Part shown: piece by piece, positions 36,801-46,879 of the stretch
Layout of the letters: the number at the start of each line of letters is the position of its first letter
Numbering within the stretch: the first letter of the stretch is position 1
Position numbers and translations under genes: made by a program
Assembly (NCBI RefSeq): GCF_026210795.1
Contig: NC_089431.1
Location: 1,116,001-1,180,000, forward strand
Source of the DNA: Rhizophagus irregularis
Taxonomy: Eukaryota; Glomeromycota; Glomeromycetes; Glomerales; Glomeraceae
Direction: 5' to 3'
DNA length: 64,000 nucleotides
Notes under the pieces: model-generated
The model's database searches: none
What the model saw: only the letters and a program-made list of their open reading frames with translations
What the model was told of the DNA's origin: nothing

Positions 36801-37285
36801 TGATAGAAGATTCGGAAGAGGATTTGAAGTTACATAAAAAGTGGAACGGGTTTTGGAGGTTATCATTGCCAGGCCCCCATTCAAAAGAAACAACGCTAGC
36901 CCGCAGCTTTATAGTATAGAACTCCATGTAAGATGAATAGTCTGCGCCATGTGAGCTTCGTTCGGATTTTGAATAGTAGCCAAATTATTAAAGGTCAACA
37001 ATATTGAAGATTATGAATTGTACTATAATTTAATGTTTGTATTATTATGGTGTAGTTCGCCACAAAAATTTGGCCGCAAGTGTAATTACTATTCTTATTC
37101 AAGACCTGTCGATTAATTCCTGTCTATTGTTAGTATTCTGATTCAATTTTTTATTAAAGATTCTTAATTTTTTGTAATACATAAGGTAATGAATAAATTA
37201 AAAAACAAGTGATGTAAAAAAAAAAATTTATAAAAAAATATATAAGGATTTTTGAAGTGATTTTTTTTTACACCATAATTTAATT
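30803..37285. other. 6.5-kb spacer without a recognised gene
   Basis: Very AT-rich, with many A or T homopolymers, an (att)n run near 33285 and a (ta)n run near 32320. Short inverted ends gtcaggggac / atcccctgac are seen at 35158-35243. 34560-34640 shares 'gtaat.atgaaat.tattacacc' and 'atggtttgaacct' with 49010-49315. A MITE is at 36319-36499. A 40-codon open stretch at 36547-36666 (VDYAIKVLDELLVCIPENK) may be a relic exon. The other open frames look random. Confidence 0.4.
36319..36499. mobile_element. Small MITE (CCCTGTAAAAAA termini), second copy
   Basis: Left end ccttacaaaaaaattttat followed by ttctgtaaaaactccgtaaa; right end, reverse-complemented, ccctgtaaaaaagtcgatcc. It matches the relic at 4297-4488. 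Inside are 'ttcacggaaa' and 'ttttacggaaa' motifs. No ORF. Confidence 0.5.
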
Positions 37286-39147
37286 TTAAACTTCCGATTT
37301 TTTCTTTTCTTTTTCTTTTTTCTCTTTATAAAAATGATCTTCGTTGGATAATTCTTCAAGTGACAAACCTTTTGTTTCGGGTAATAACAGGGTGAATAAA
37401 CCACCAATAAACATCCATGCTGCAAAGATTATAAGCAATCGACCCACAAATGCGTCCGCTCCACCAATGTCTTTAAGTTTTGAAAATCCAACTTGAGCAA
37501 CAATTGCACCAAGTTTTCCGGACGCTGCTGATATACCATGACCAGTTGACCGATAGCGCGTTGGAAAAACTTCTCCCGGTACAATAAATGTTGTTGTGTT
37601 TGGACCGAAATTTTGAAAGAACTAGCGAAAAATGATTTAGGTATTTAGTTTTTTCGCTTTGATTTGTCCAAATCGGCAAGATTGCGCTCCAACTCAGTTT
37701 TTGTGGAAATAAAAAATAAATAAATAAATAAATAAATACCTGCAACAATACGAATAAGACGATAAATGCAGGAATAGAATGTTCCTTCAGTTGTTCAAAA
37801 GAGGCGCCCATAGCAATAAAGAGTGCAGTAAGGACACCAAAACCCATAAATTGAATAGGCTTTCGACCCCATTTATCTACCAATAATACGGTAACCCAAT
37901 AACCAGGAATGGTACCCATAATTGTAATGATAATATTACCAATTGCCATATTTTTAAGTGAATTATAAGCCCTTAAATTATAATCAGCATCTTTAGCATC
38001 CGAGTAGCCAATTGCACTTAGAATAATCGCGTTGTTAAGACCAATTCCATAAAAAGCAATATCCAGTGCGAACCATGACATGGAAGTACCTAATAAAACT
38101 TTTCCATTATACCATTTTCCGAAATAATTAAAGAAATCAGACCAACTTGCTTTTGGTACATGATATTCAGATGATGTATCATCATCGTGATTGTAATTAT
38201 CATTATGATCGTTATTGTCGTTATGATTGTTATGATCGTTATTGTCGTTATGATTATTATCGTTATTATTGTCATGATCATTTTTATCGTTATTGTGTGA
38301 TTCATTAGCTTTTTTCTGCAAATAGGATGTAATATCTGTAGACGCTTTCATTAGATTTCTTTCAACTTCCATTGTATATCGTGGCGTTTCTGGAATAGTG
38401 AGACGAAAGTAGAGAGCGAGTAAACCAGGTACGGCTCCCAAACCAAGTATCAAACGCCAGCAGTAATCAATTACCATAACATTATGAATGATGCCATTCC
38501 TGAAAGCTGCTAATACAATAAGTGCTACAAGACCTGCTGCGAATATTCCGAATCCCTGCATAGCAAACACAGCGGCCATCATTGCGCCTCTTCTTTTTTT
38601 GGTTGCAAACTCTGAGGTAATTATTGACGAAAGTGGATAGTCACCACCAATACCGATACCCATGATTACACGCCAAATCATGATTGTAGCGGTTACTGAA
38701 ATAGCATAACTTTCACCGCATAATGCTGAAGCCACTGTTGCAACAATAATAATCATCAATTCAATTCCATACATCTAAAATGTAAAATAGAACCAAATTT
38801 AAACTGAAATTTAAGTTTTCTCCATCCTCATCACACTTTTCTCACATCATTTTATTTACCTTTTTTCGTCCGAGTACGTCAGCCAACCAGCCGAAAAGTA
38901 ATTGGCCTATTAAGTTTCCAATGGAGGCCGACACTTTCAAACCCAAGTCGATATTAGCGGGTATCTTGCCGTTATAATAGACATATCCGATCATAGTAGA
39001 GGCGAAATTGATAGCAAACAGATCGTATGCATCCATAAAAAATCCAGTACCAGCTACTAAGCACGCACGAACATGATACCAACCAAATTTTGCATCATCA
39101 ATCTCCTTGAGAGCTGCTCGACGTTTTTCTATTAAATCAGTCGGCAT
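37286..39147 (-). CDS. PHO84: H+/phosphate symporter, Pht1/PHO84 family (552 aa)
   Basis: Plasma-membrane high-affinity phosphate:proton symporter of the major facilitator superfamily. In mycorrhizal fungi such proteins take up soil phosphate in external hyphae. Exons 38860-39147, 37740-38774 and 37286-37621, phase 0 junctions, 552 residues. Recognised by [26 protein letters not shown] in the N-terminus, [12 protein letters not shown] after TM2-3, the Pht1 signature [13 protein letters not shown] (from residue 139), [13 protein letters not shown] in the second half, and [20 protein letters not shown] with [17 protein letters not shown] in exon 3. The C-terminal tail is lysine-rich ([13 protein letters not shown]). 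Unusual is a run of Asp, Asn and His (residues about 253-295) in the large cytosolic loop between TM6 and TM7. The symbol is by homology with the yeast transporter. Confidence 0.93.
38178..38306 (-). repeat. Coding microsatellite-like repeat (Asp/Asn/His run) in the phosphate transporter
   Basis: On the coding strand the units are of the type aacgataat, cataacgac and gatcataac, all GAY/AAY/CAY codons. They encode about 43 residues almost all Asp, Asn or His. The frame stays open and the flanking transporter sequence is intact, so this is an in-frame expansion. Confidence 0.85.
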
Positions 39148-41130
39148 TATGTAAAAGTGTTAATTATTTAGAGAAAAGGAATGAAAAAAAAAATGGAGAA
39201 AGGGCTTTTTTATTACTGAATTTAAATTATAATTACCAGGGTTGTAAAATTCCGAGTGAAATTAATTTGTAAATGATGATGAAATTATTTCAACAGCCCA
39301 ATATACCTTTGCTTTGAAAAAAGGAATGGTTATTTTAATATTAGGTAAAAAATTAAAAATTAATGTTCATATATGGCCTGGAACCGGCGTTAAGGGTAGG
39401 GGTCGTTACCAGGGTTTTGTCGATCCTCGAGATTATCCGGATAAATCACCATGTTAAGCTCAAAAAAAAAGTTATGGTAATTTTTTTATATTATCATCAT
39501 TTTGAATATTGTGAAATCATAATTTGATAAATATAATCTTTTTGATTTTTGCGAACAATTAGTAAGCTTTTACCATAAACGGTAAAAACAATTTTTTGTT
39601 TCAAATATGCAAAATTGAATTTTCCGTTCCCCGCGGAATTTCAAAAAACTTTCTTTGGTAACAAAACTCCGGTAGACAATAGAAAAAGAAATTTTTTACA
39701 CTTCCGTGAATACGATGGTGTTAAAATATAATGATATTGGAAGTTAAAAAAAAAGTTAAAAAAAAAAGTAGCTTTTTTTTCATTTAAAATAAGCCTTATA
39801 ATAAAATGACAATAATAATTTTTTTTTTCTTTTTTTTCAAAGAAATTTCGCCGTAATTATGATATAACTTGTTATACGCAAATGCAAAAAAAAAAATTCT
39901 ACCCATTTTATATATGCGTGACATTGTACGCATGTACGATCAACAAGACTTTCCATATTTAGATTAATGACATGATCTTTTTTAGGTTTGCAGATCCATA
40001 GATCTTTTAATTTATATTTTTTATAACGTAAAAATTTTTTAATTAAAATATACATAATATATATGCGCGTATAGTTAAAAAAATTATAAAGTTAAATTTA
40101 AATTCAAAAGTTAATTAATTAATTTGGCGAAACAGCATTGGTCGTTTATATTTAATGTAAATATAATAGAAATGTTGGAGAGTCTAAAGAGAAATTTCAA
40201 AAATTAGTTGTATGTCTAAATTAGTAATTGCAATTATGTCCGCGGTATGTAGTTATTTTTATGATGATTTCACTTGTAGACATTAAATTATTTAAATTGA
40301 ACAATTATTAAGATATAGTACATGTAATCGCGAGTTACCGTGTATTAACTATATATGTGAAAAAATTATGTCGCTTGCCGTGTCATATGAAAACAAATAA
40401 ATGCGGATAATATAGCAACCGATTTTTAGTGCAGAGATTGAAGGCAAATCTTTTTCAGCCATCATGTAAGATAAAATAAGATTTAGTAATTAGGATTTAT
40501 TTATTGAAAAAAAAAGGTTTCACAATCTTTCGATTATGGCAATGATAGAATGTGCTGTCAAAATTCTTGGATATGATTGGTGGGAATTATATCCTTCAGA
40601 TGTTACCCATATTTCCGAAACTCCGAAAATAATTCTATTTTATACTGTATATTTTACATATATATATATAAAGTGTAAATAAGTATACATCTAAAGTAAA
40701 TAATATTTATGATGTTGCAACTGTCATTAATGTAAACAGCACATCCTTTGCTAAATTTTGTTAATATGGAAATATGGACGAAACGGCAAAAGAAAAAAAA
40801 AGCCGAGAAATCTATGACAAAATGTTGATGGTGAATTGGTGATAAATATAGATAAATTCAATTTATTTTATTATCGAATATCCGTAATAATATTATTTAA
40901 AAGCATGTTACAATTTCTTTATTAATTCAGCTAACATAGAAGAATAGATAGAGTCAATTATACGGAAGATTTAAAAAAAAAGAAAAGTATATGATATATG
41001 TGGAGAATGTAATGAGTCTGTAGGAGAAAGATGGTGACAACCCTGTAATGCTAAAGATTTAAGAGAAATTTCTTGAATGAATACCTTTTGAAATTTTTTT
41101 AAAAATGTTATTATGTTACTAGAGGTGGCT
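39148..41130. other. Spacer upstream of the phosphate transporter
   Basis: AT-rich, with a short GC-richer patch near 39375-39440 (ggaaccggcgttaagggtag). No CACGTG or CACGTK-type Pho4 site stood out in the first 300 bp upstream of the start. No gene seen. Confidence 0.4.
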
Positions 41131-41676
41131 AGGACCCAGAAATATATATATAGGGGTCAGGTGGCGAAAAATTTTTTTACTATGAGCTGTACGCAGAGAC
41201 TTTTTATATGAGTAGTACGCATAATTGACACCTGATATTGAAAATCCTGCAAAAATACGCAAATAAAATTTCAGACATTAAGTTATTAATTATTTTATCA
41301 TGGCTTCTCTATTATTTATAAAACCAAATACTAATGTGAAAAAATAGAATTTGCCATTTTTTCAATAATATTTTTCTAAAATTTCACTTTTAACCATTAG
41401 AAATTTCTTTCAATTAATACTAAATATTACAATGCAGTTAATTAAATAAGTACGTACAATAAAAATATTTTATATATAAGATTAGCCAAATTTAGGCCAA
41501 AAATACGCAAACTAATTTTTTACATATAAAAATTTTGATAAAAAATACGCAATCTTGATGACCTAACTATAGATGAAAAATTCTAAAATTGTACGCAAAT
41601 CAAAACTTTACTCTAATTCCACTATGATGGCGACGCATCTGTGTACCCTACCCCTGTATATATATTTCTGGGTCCT
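41131..41676. mobile_element. 546-bp MITE with AGGACCCAGAAATATATATA termini
   Basis: Both ends start AGGACCCAGAAATATATATA when read inward, and GGTGGCT repeats directly on both sides (41124-41130 and 41677-41683), a likely 7-bp target duplication. The internal tacgcaaataaaatttcaga and tgtacgcaaatcaaaac match the element at 1838-2371. No transposase; superfamily not assigned. Confidence 0.7.
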
Positions 41677-41683
41677 GGTGGCT

Positions 41684-42193
41684 TTGACAAAAATTTACTC
41701 AGCAGGAATGCTGGATGACCTGAAGGATTTATTTATTTAAATCAAAAAAAGGAGAAAGCTAAAAAAGCATGGATAATTATTCTGATATTGGAATAATGTA
41801 TTCGTCGGATCATGTGATACCAATGATGGCAAGTGAGTCATTTAGTCACGTGTCATTGGTTATCGCATATATCACGTGATTATAAATTTGTAGGTACTAA
41901 TCATAAATTAAATGGAACCTGCTTAGTGTATTAAATGTCATTTCAAAATAGTTAAATGACCTTACTTTGATTAATAAGTTATCCTTCGTCCGAAAATTGA
42001 TGTATTTTTACGTCATTTATTTTATTACTATACCATCATTGTGTGACATGTAACATTTGCGGTCACTGATATTTTGGACGTCTCATTTCAACTTAAATGA
42101 CCAGAACCAAACTACACTGATTACACTTTAATCATCATGCAACTCTCTTACTTTTTTTTGCGTGTATAGGCCGTTAGTCCTAAATTAACATAG
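41684..42193. other. Spacer without a recognised gene
   Basis: Several CACGTG hexamers (near 41850 and 41875). Otherwise nothing seen. Confidence 0.35.
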
Positions 42194-42642
42194 ATGAGTG
42201 GCTCCCCAATAATTCATAAAAAGAGTTTGGCAATAATAAAAATTACTGATGCTAACGCGAAAAAAGAGAAGGGTTTAAGAAATTTATTCCTTGTCCAACT
42301 AATATGCTTACAGTTCACAGTGTAAAATTATCAACAAAATCAGGTGAACATGTCACACTAACAAATGAAATTTATCCTTTCATCAGAACCTAACAAAATC
42401 CGTCTAGTTTCAAAATTGAGGAATCACCAAAACTTAATATTCCTACCAAATCTCCTTTTCAGAAGTTTTCTTTGATAAACATAGTGAGACACACTTTTGA
42501 GAAAGTAGTGACCTCATTTGCGTACAGGTATTTCTTAGAAGTAGAAGGAAGAGATCTTACTTTTATTAATCATGAGATTGATTTACCTGATCGGTTGCAT
42601 AAGTGGTTCTTGGACGTTAAAGTAACATTATTTTTTAGATAA
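42194..42642 (+). pseudogene. Relic of an unrecognised gene
   Basis: An ATG at 42194 opens MSGSPIIHKKSLAIIKITDA. After one frameshift near 42270 the frame continues FKKFIPCPTNMLTVHSVKL. It is open to 42642 except for a single TAA after YPFIRT (about 42389). The later part reads FEKVVTSFAYRYFLEVEGRD and then LPDRLHKWFLDVK. A long, nearly unbroken frame with protein-like composition makes a decayed gene likely. I do not recognise the family. Confidence 0.4.
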
Positions 42643-42885
42643 GCGTCTAGTACAGTACAGTACTGAAATTTTAGTATTAGAATTGTCTCAATCTCCAGGC
42701 TCCAACGGCATCAATTTACATTTAGAAATTTGGATCAATATGGTGTGTGATGTATTATTTATTGTAATATCAATTATTTATCTGCGGAATGAAATAAAAA
42801 ATACAAATGTGCATCATCATCTTACATCGTCATCTTATATAAATTTACTGTAATAATCACTTAGCAGTAAATTAACGAGCGCTTA

Positions 42886-43206
42886 CAGCAAAATTCGAAA
42901 TATAGTGGACACTTGAAAATTTTTATTGTCGGGATTGTCAGGTACTCGGATTACTCGGCTAGTCGGGTTATTAGAAAAGAAAATAACACGGTATACCTTA
43001 ATTAAATTTTAATATAACATAATTACATTATATAGCAGATAGTATATACAATTATACTTTTTTATACTTTATACTACGTCATCATGATATATATACAGTA
43101 TATATGTCACGTGTTATATATCTTTTCTAATAACTCGACTAGCTGATAACCCGAGTACCCCAACAATAAAAATTTTCAAGTATCCACTATATTTCGAATT
43201 TTGCTG
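42886..43206. mobile_element. 321-bp MITE with long inverted termini
   Basis: Inward from both ends: cagcaaaattcgaaatatag, then tgga(c/t)acttgaaaattttt, continuing with lower identity through 'ggtactcgg..ta...ctagtcg' for about 100 bp per arm. TA precedes the left end; the right flank is TT, so a mariner-type target is only suggested. No ORF. Confidence 0.6.
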
Positions 43207-43394
43207 TTAACCACAATTTGATTGATACATTAACGTGCGGTAGACCTTTCATTAATGTAACAAAATTCATCATCAAGTTTGCTTATTAGATCATGGATTG
43301 TATAGAAAAGGTAAAAAAAGAGAACGCCAATTTTAAATTAGTTTTAAAAAGAAAAATACTACGATATGTTATCGCTCGTCGTTTTTTAATTTTT

Positions 43395-43470
43395 ATTCGT
43401 CAACCTTTATAATAAAGAGGGTGCTTATTTTCGAGGGGTGCTTAATTTCAATAAAATACAGTATTAAAAA
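43395..43470. repeat. pogo-type terminal repeat relic
   Basis: The reverse complement reads tactgtattttattgaaatt, then aagcacccctcgaaaataag and caccc. The DNA next to the transposase relic at 58105-58175 reads, in the same sense, taccgtattcctctgaaaat and later ttgcttattttcggg. A single isolated terminus. Confidence 0.4.
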
Positions 43471-43824
43471 AATATTAATTTTTACAATTATATAAATATC
43501 AGATTATATAAATTGTTTCAATTATTTGCAGTAAATGATTTTCTTTATTGAATATTAAATCCGACAAAGGCATTAATTCTTGCGAAATATTCTAAAATTA
43601 TTACAAGGTTATAGCAAAATTATTACATCTAAAAAAAATTAAAAAAAAAAAGATACTGTAAGGCCACGCAAATTAATATTTTCAGTTCACGTAACATTAA
43701 AATTTAAAATTAACCCGGAGACCTGGGTTTTATTTTTTATTAATCAAAAATTATTATTATAAGTCACGTGATATGCTAGTTTATAATTAGATAATCTGTA
43801 TGGGGTTTCGAAGGATAATCAAAT

Positions 43825-44879
43825 CGGTTTATCCCACACAAATACAGGAACATAATTCCTAAAGAACCCCTTTACACGGACAAGGGTGTTTATATAATTC
43901 CAGGTTCCAGAGAATGGTTTACTTATATGTATAATTTACACATCAATATACCCCACCTCTTACAAAAGCTCAACGCCACGCCTTACGACTCAATAATGAG
44001 TGTATCGAGAGAGACACTAAATGGAGAGAAGATGCAAAATATCATGGGACATCATTCAACCGAATCAACCGTTGACAATATTTAACGTTCTCGATGACTA
44101 GATTTTGTGATCGTTTCCACACTGAAATGATGGAATTCAGAGAGCAATACCTACAAACTAATGACGAGGATAAGAAATTACAAATTTATATGAAAATGAA
44201 CACATACACCACAATATTGTCTGTACCTAACAGAAACCGCAAATCCCTTATCAACCCAATCGCTACCCTTCCTTCGGGCGCTCCAGATGATACTTCTGAC
44301 GATACAAGAGAACTCAAACTTAGACCTAAAAAATGAAGAATTTCTTCGTATACTAACCTTTACCCATTAATAGATAACAGTGAACGATTCAAACGTAGGC
44401 ATTCCTCTCCTGCCTTATTGGACGACTCAACAGGAGCGGACCTCAAATGATTTAATATTTGCATTAGTTTTTTGAGTCAAAATTTATTTTTTTACAAGTA
44501 GTTTTTTTTCTACATCTTATTTTTATACAATTTATTTTTACACCAAATTTATCGATATATTCAAAAACAATTTAGAATAGTGTGAATCATTCCAACTCTG
44601 ACAGTATTTACAGTTGGCGACCTTTTGGTTGAAAGAAAAATACGGAACATTTTTTTTATATTTGTTTGTTATACTTTATTAGTGTAGTCTTTTTCTTTTG
44701 CTCTTTTAATGGCTACCTGTTCCCTCATCGGTCGGGATGTTGGAACAGTCTATATATAACTATTACGTAGGGTCCGTTCTATGGAATGGATGATGGACTA
44801 AGTGTTGGGCATATTTCTTCGGATACATGCTCTCTTAGATAGTTTTTCCGACTTTACATAAAATAAATAAATAAATAAA
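43825..44879 (+). mobile_element. 5'-truncated LINE-like retrotransposon insertion
   Basis: Flanked by a perfect 15-bp direct repeat GAAGGATAATCAAAT (43810-43824 and 44880-44894). The right end is an (aaat)n tail (44857-44879), placed immediately before the second copy of the repeat. A tail plus a target duplication longer than 10 bp and no terminal inverted repeats is the signature of target-primed reverse transcription. The 1,055-bp insert carries only the 3' part of a reading frame and a 3' UTR of about 520 bp. Confidence 0.7.
43860..44336 (+). pseudogene. C-terminal ORF remnant of the LINE-like insertion
   Basis: The frame begins near 43860 with EPLYTDKGVYIIPGSREWF and shifts near 43957 into PLTKAQRHALRLNNECIERD. 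It crosses a TGA at 44073-44075 and continues as MTRFCDRFHTEMMEFREQYL to RELKLRPKK and a stop at 44334-44336. No reverse transcriptase or endonuclease motif is in the preserved part, so I cannot say whether it is ORF1 or ORF2. Assignment to the retroelement rests on its position between the target duplications. Confidence 0.45.
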
Positions 44880-44944
44880 GAAGGATAATCAAATTTTTTT
44901 CATTCCAGTTTGTTACTAAAAATGTCTATCATACATGTACGAAT

Positions 44945-45357
44945 AAGTTACAACCCTGTAACTTTAAAAGATTAGGAAGGTTTACCAGTTGTAAAGGTAT
45001 AAAATACACAAAGTCCTCATAGCACAGATGACTCATTAAAAAAATTATTTTCTATTGTTAAGGTTAATAATACCCTAACATGTAATAGTCCTATTGAAAT
45101 TCCATATTATTCAAGTGGATTATTTAAAGAAGCACTTGTTTTAACTGTGGGGCAGAATGTGAAGAAGAAAATAATTATGGAAAGTATTTTCCATATTGTG
45201 AAGATTGTAGTGCGTTAAGGAAAATGTTGGTAGTACCATTGGAGATGATAAGATGGAAGCTCAAGGATATGCTACTAAATTAAAGGGAGAAAGTAAAATG
45301 GAGAGGAATAATCAGTCGAAAATAAAAAGAGAAGAAGTAAAGAAAATAAATTTGTAA
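44945..45357 (+). pseudogene. Relic encoding a CX2C...CX2C zinc-binding motif
   Basis: Fragments in different frames line up as one protein: HSTDDSLKKLFSIVKVNNTL and SGLFKEA, then CFNCGAECEEENNYGKYFPY followed by CEDCSALRK, then GDDKMEAQGYATKLKGE, ending KREEVKKINL and a stop at 45355-45357. At least two frameshifts separate them. The CFNCGAEC / YCEDC arrangement looks zinc-binding. Family not recognised. Confidence 0.4.
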
Positions 45358-46879
45358 AGTCAAGTAAACGTAAAAAATTTTATCACGTGATTTCAAGTAA
45401 TAAATCTTTATTATGAATTAGTAATTTAAACATTTTTACATATAAAAATTTTTTAGTCAAATTTTGAAAAAATGACCCGGCCGGGTGAAATGAACCGAAA
45501 ATATTAGTTTTCGTGGCCTAATAAGTGTGTCGGACTTGTGTTAAAACGGGATTCTGATCGTCAGGACTTTGACAGTGATCGGGGTAAGACTAAATTGATT
45601 AAAACTCGATCACATTTAATTGATCCATGTGGTGACGGACCCTATAACAGATAACTAATTTATTAATCCCCCCTGTCGCACTCATGATTACTTTCATACT
45701 AATTTTTGAAAATTGCGAGTGATTAGCAGAGTTTATACTTATTTCCGGTCTCATATAGATAGCCGGGAAATTTCTAATTTTAGTTTAAAATTTTACCACA
45801 TGTTAAGTGACACGCTCCTGGGATCATTTTCTAGTTTTTTATTCCGAAGAAACTCAGACACGTGATCATTTTTCTGAAACATTTTTTATAGAGAGGGTCG
45901 GAGGAAATTACTCATTTATTTCCAACTCCCCATGAAATAAATAATACAAATTCGCGTATTTAATTAGTACTGGCTATAACGAATTAGAATTTTTAAATTC
46001 GCTATATAAAGGTGAAACTGTACATTGCTTTATTTTGAGTGGAATAAAGGATATATTTTTGTTACATGATTCCGCAAGGAAAATGGTAGGTTAAAAGGAA
46101 TTTTCATTGTGGGTAAATGCCAGTTATGGTCCAAGCGTTGGAGTTGTTATCTTCAATAACGAGGTTATTATGTGAAAATATTTGTTTGAACGTTGTTATT
46201 CATCAACGTGAAGGTGTAACAAGAGCTAACCGCAACAAGTTGAAACCGGCTTGATATGATGTGATTGAATCCTTATTTTATGGTTGGGAGAGATATCTGG
46301 GGCAAATTAAATGCTGCCACTTTCGGCTTCCTTTTTCCTGATTCACATGTCAGACTTTGTGGTAATATAGGCTATAGGTGCTGAAGTGGTATTATTGCTA
46401 TTAGCATATGATTATATTTTGTCCACAGCTATGAAATTGATCTTACGTTATAGCTATACAGATCAATTTTTTTTGATTTATCACGTGTTTAAGTACATTC
46501 TCAATTTAAATTATATACAATTCGCAGCAGTAATATGTAGTAAATATAAATGCAGTATTATAAATTTACGTAAATATTTGATTTCGAAATATGTTTAAAC
46601 CTCTCCGTTAAGAAATTTGAAAAACGCCATTATGCTCATAAATCTTTTTCTCAATAGGTTGAATATTTGTAAACCAATGTATGAGTGCTATTTATTTTAC
46701 AGCATAATCTCAATACTTTGATATTCATTCACTATTGATATTGAAAAAAAAAAATCAAGTAATATTAAAGTATCTTTGCGATATGGACGTGATGATACGA
46801 ATTAAATTAATTAAATTAAATAAAATAACCGGATTAAGAAAGTAGGATATTGATATATATTAATATTCCCCGGTGTAAA
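45358..46879. other. Spacer without a recognised gene
   Basis: Includes a fragment rich in 'gggattctgatcgtcaggac' (45545-45570), similar to relics at 11940 and 20540 of the 7.3-kb MITE type. The 70-codon open frame at 46386-46598 has no support. Confidence 0.35.

Noticed and set aside
38090-38305. Thr/Ile-rich frame inside the phosphate transporter gene
   Set aside because: Alternative frame of the Asp/Asn/His coding repeat.
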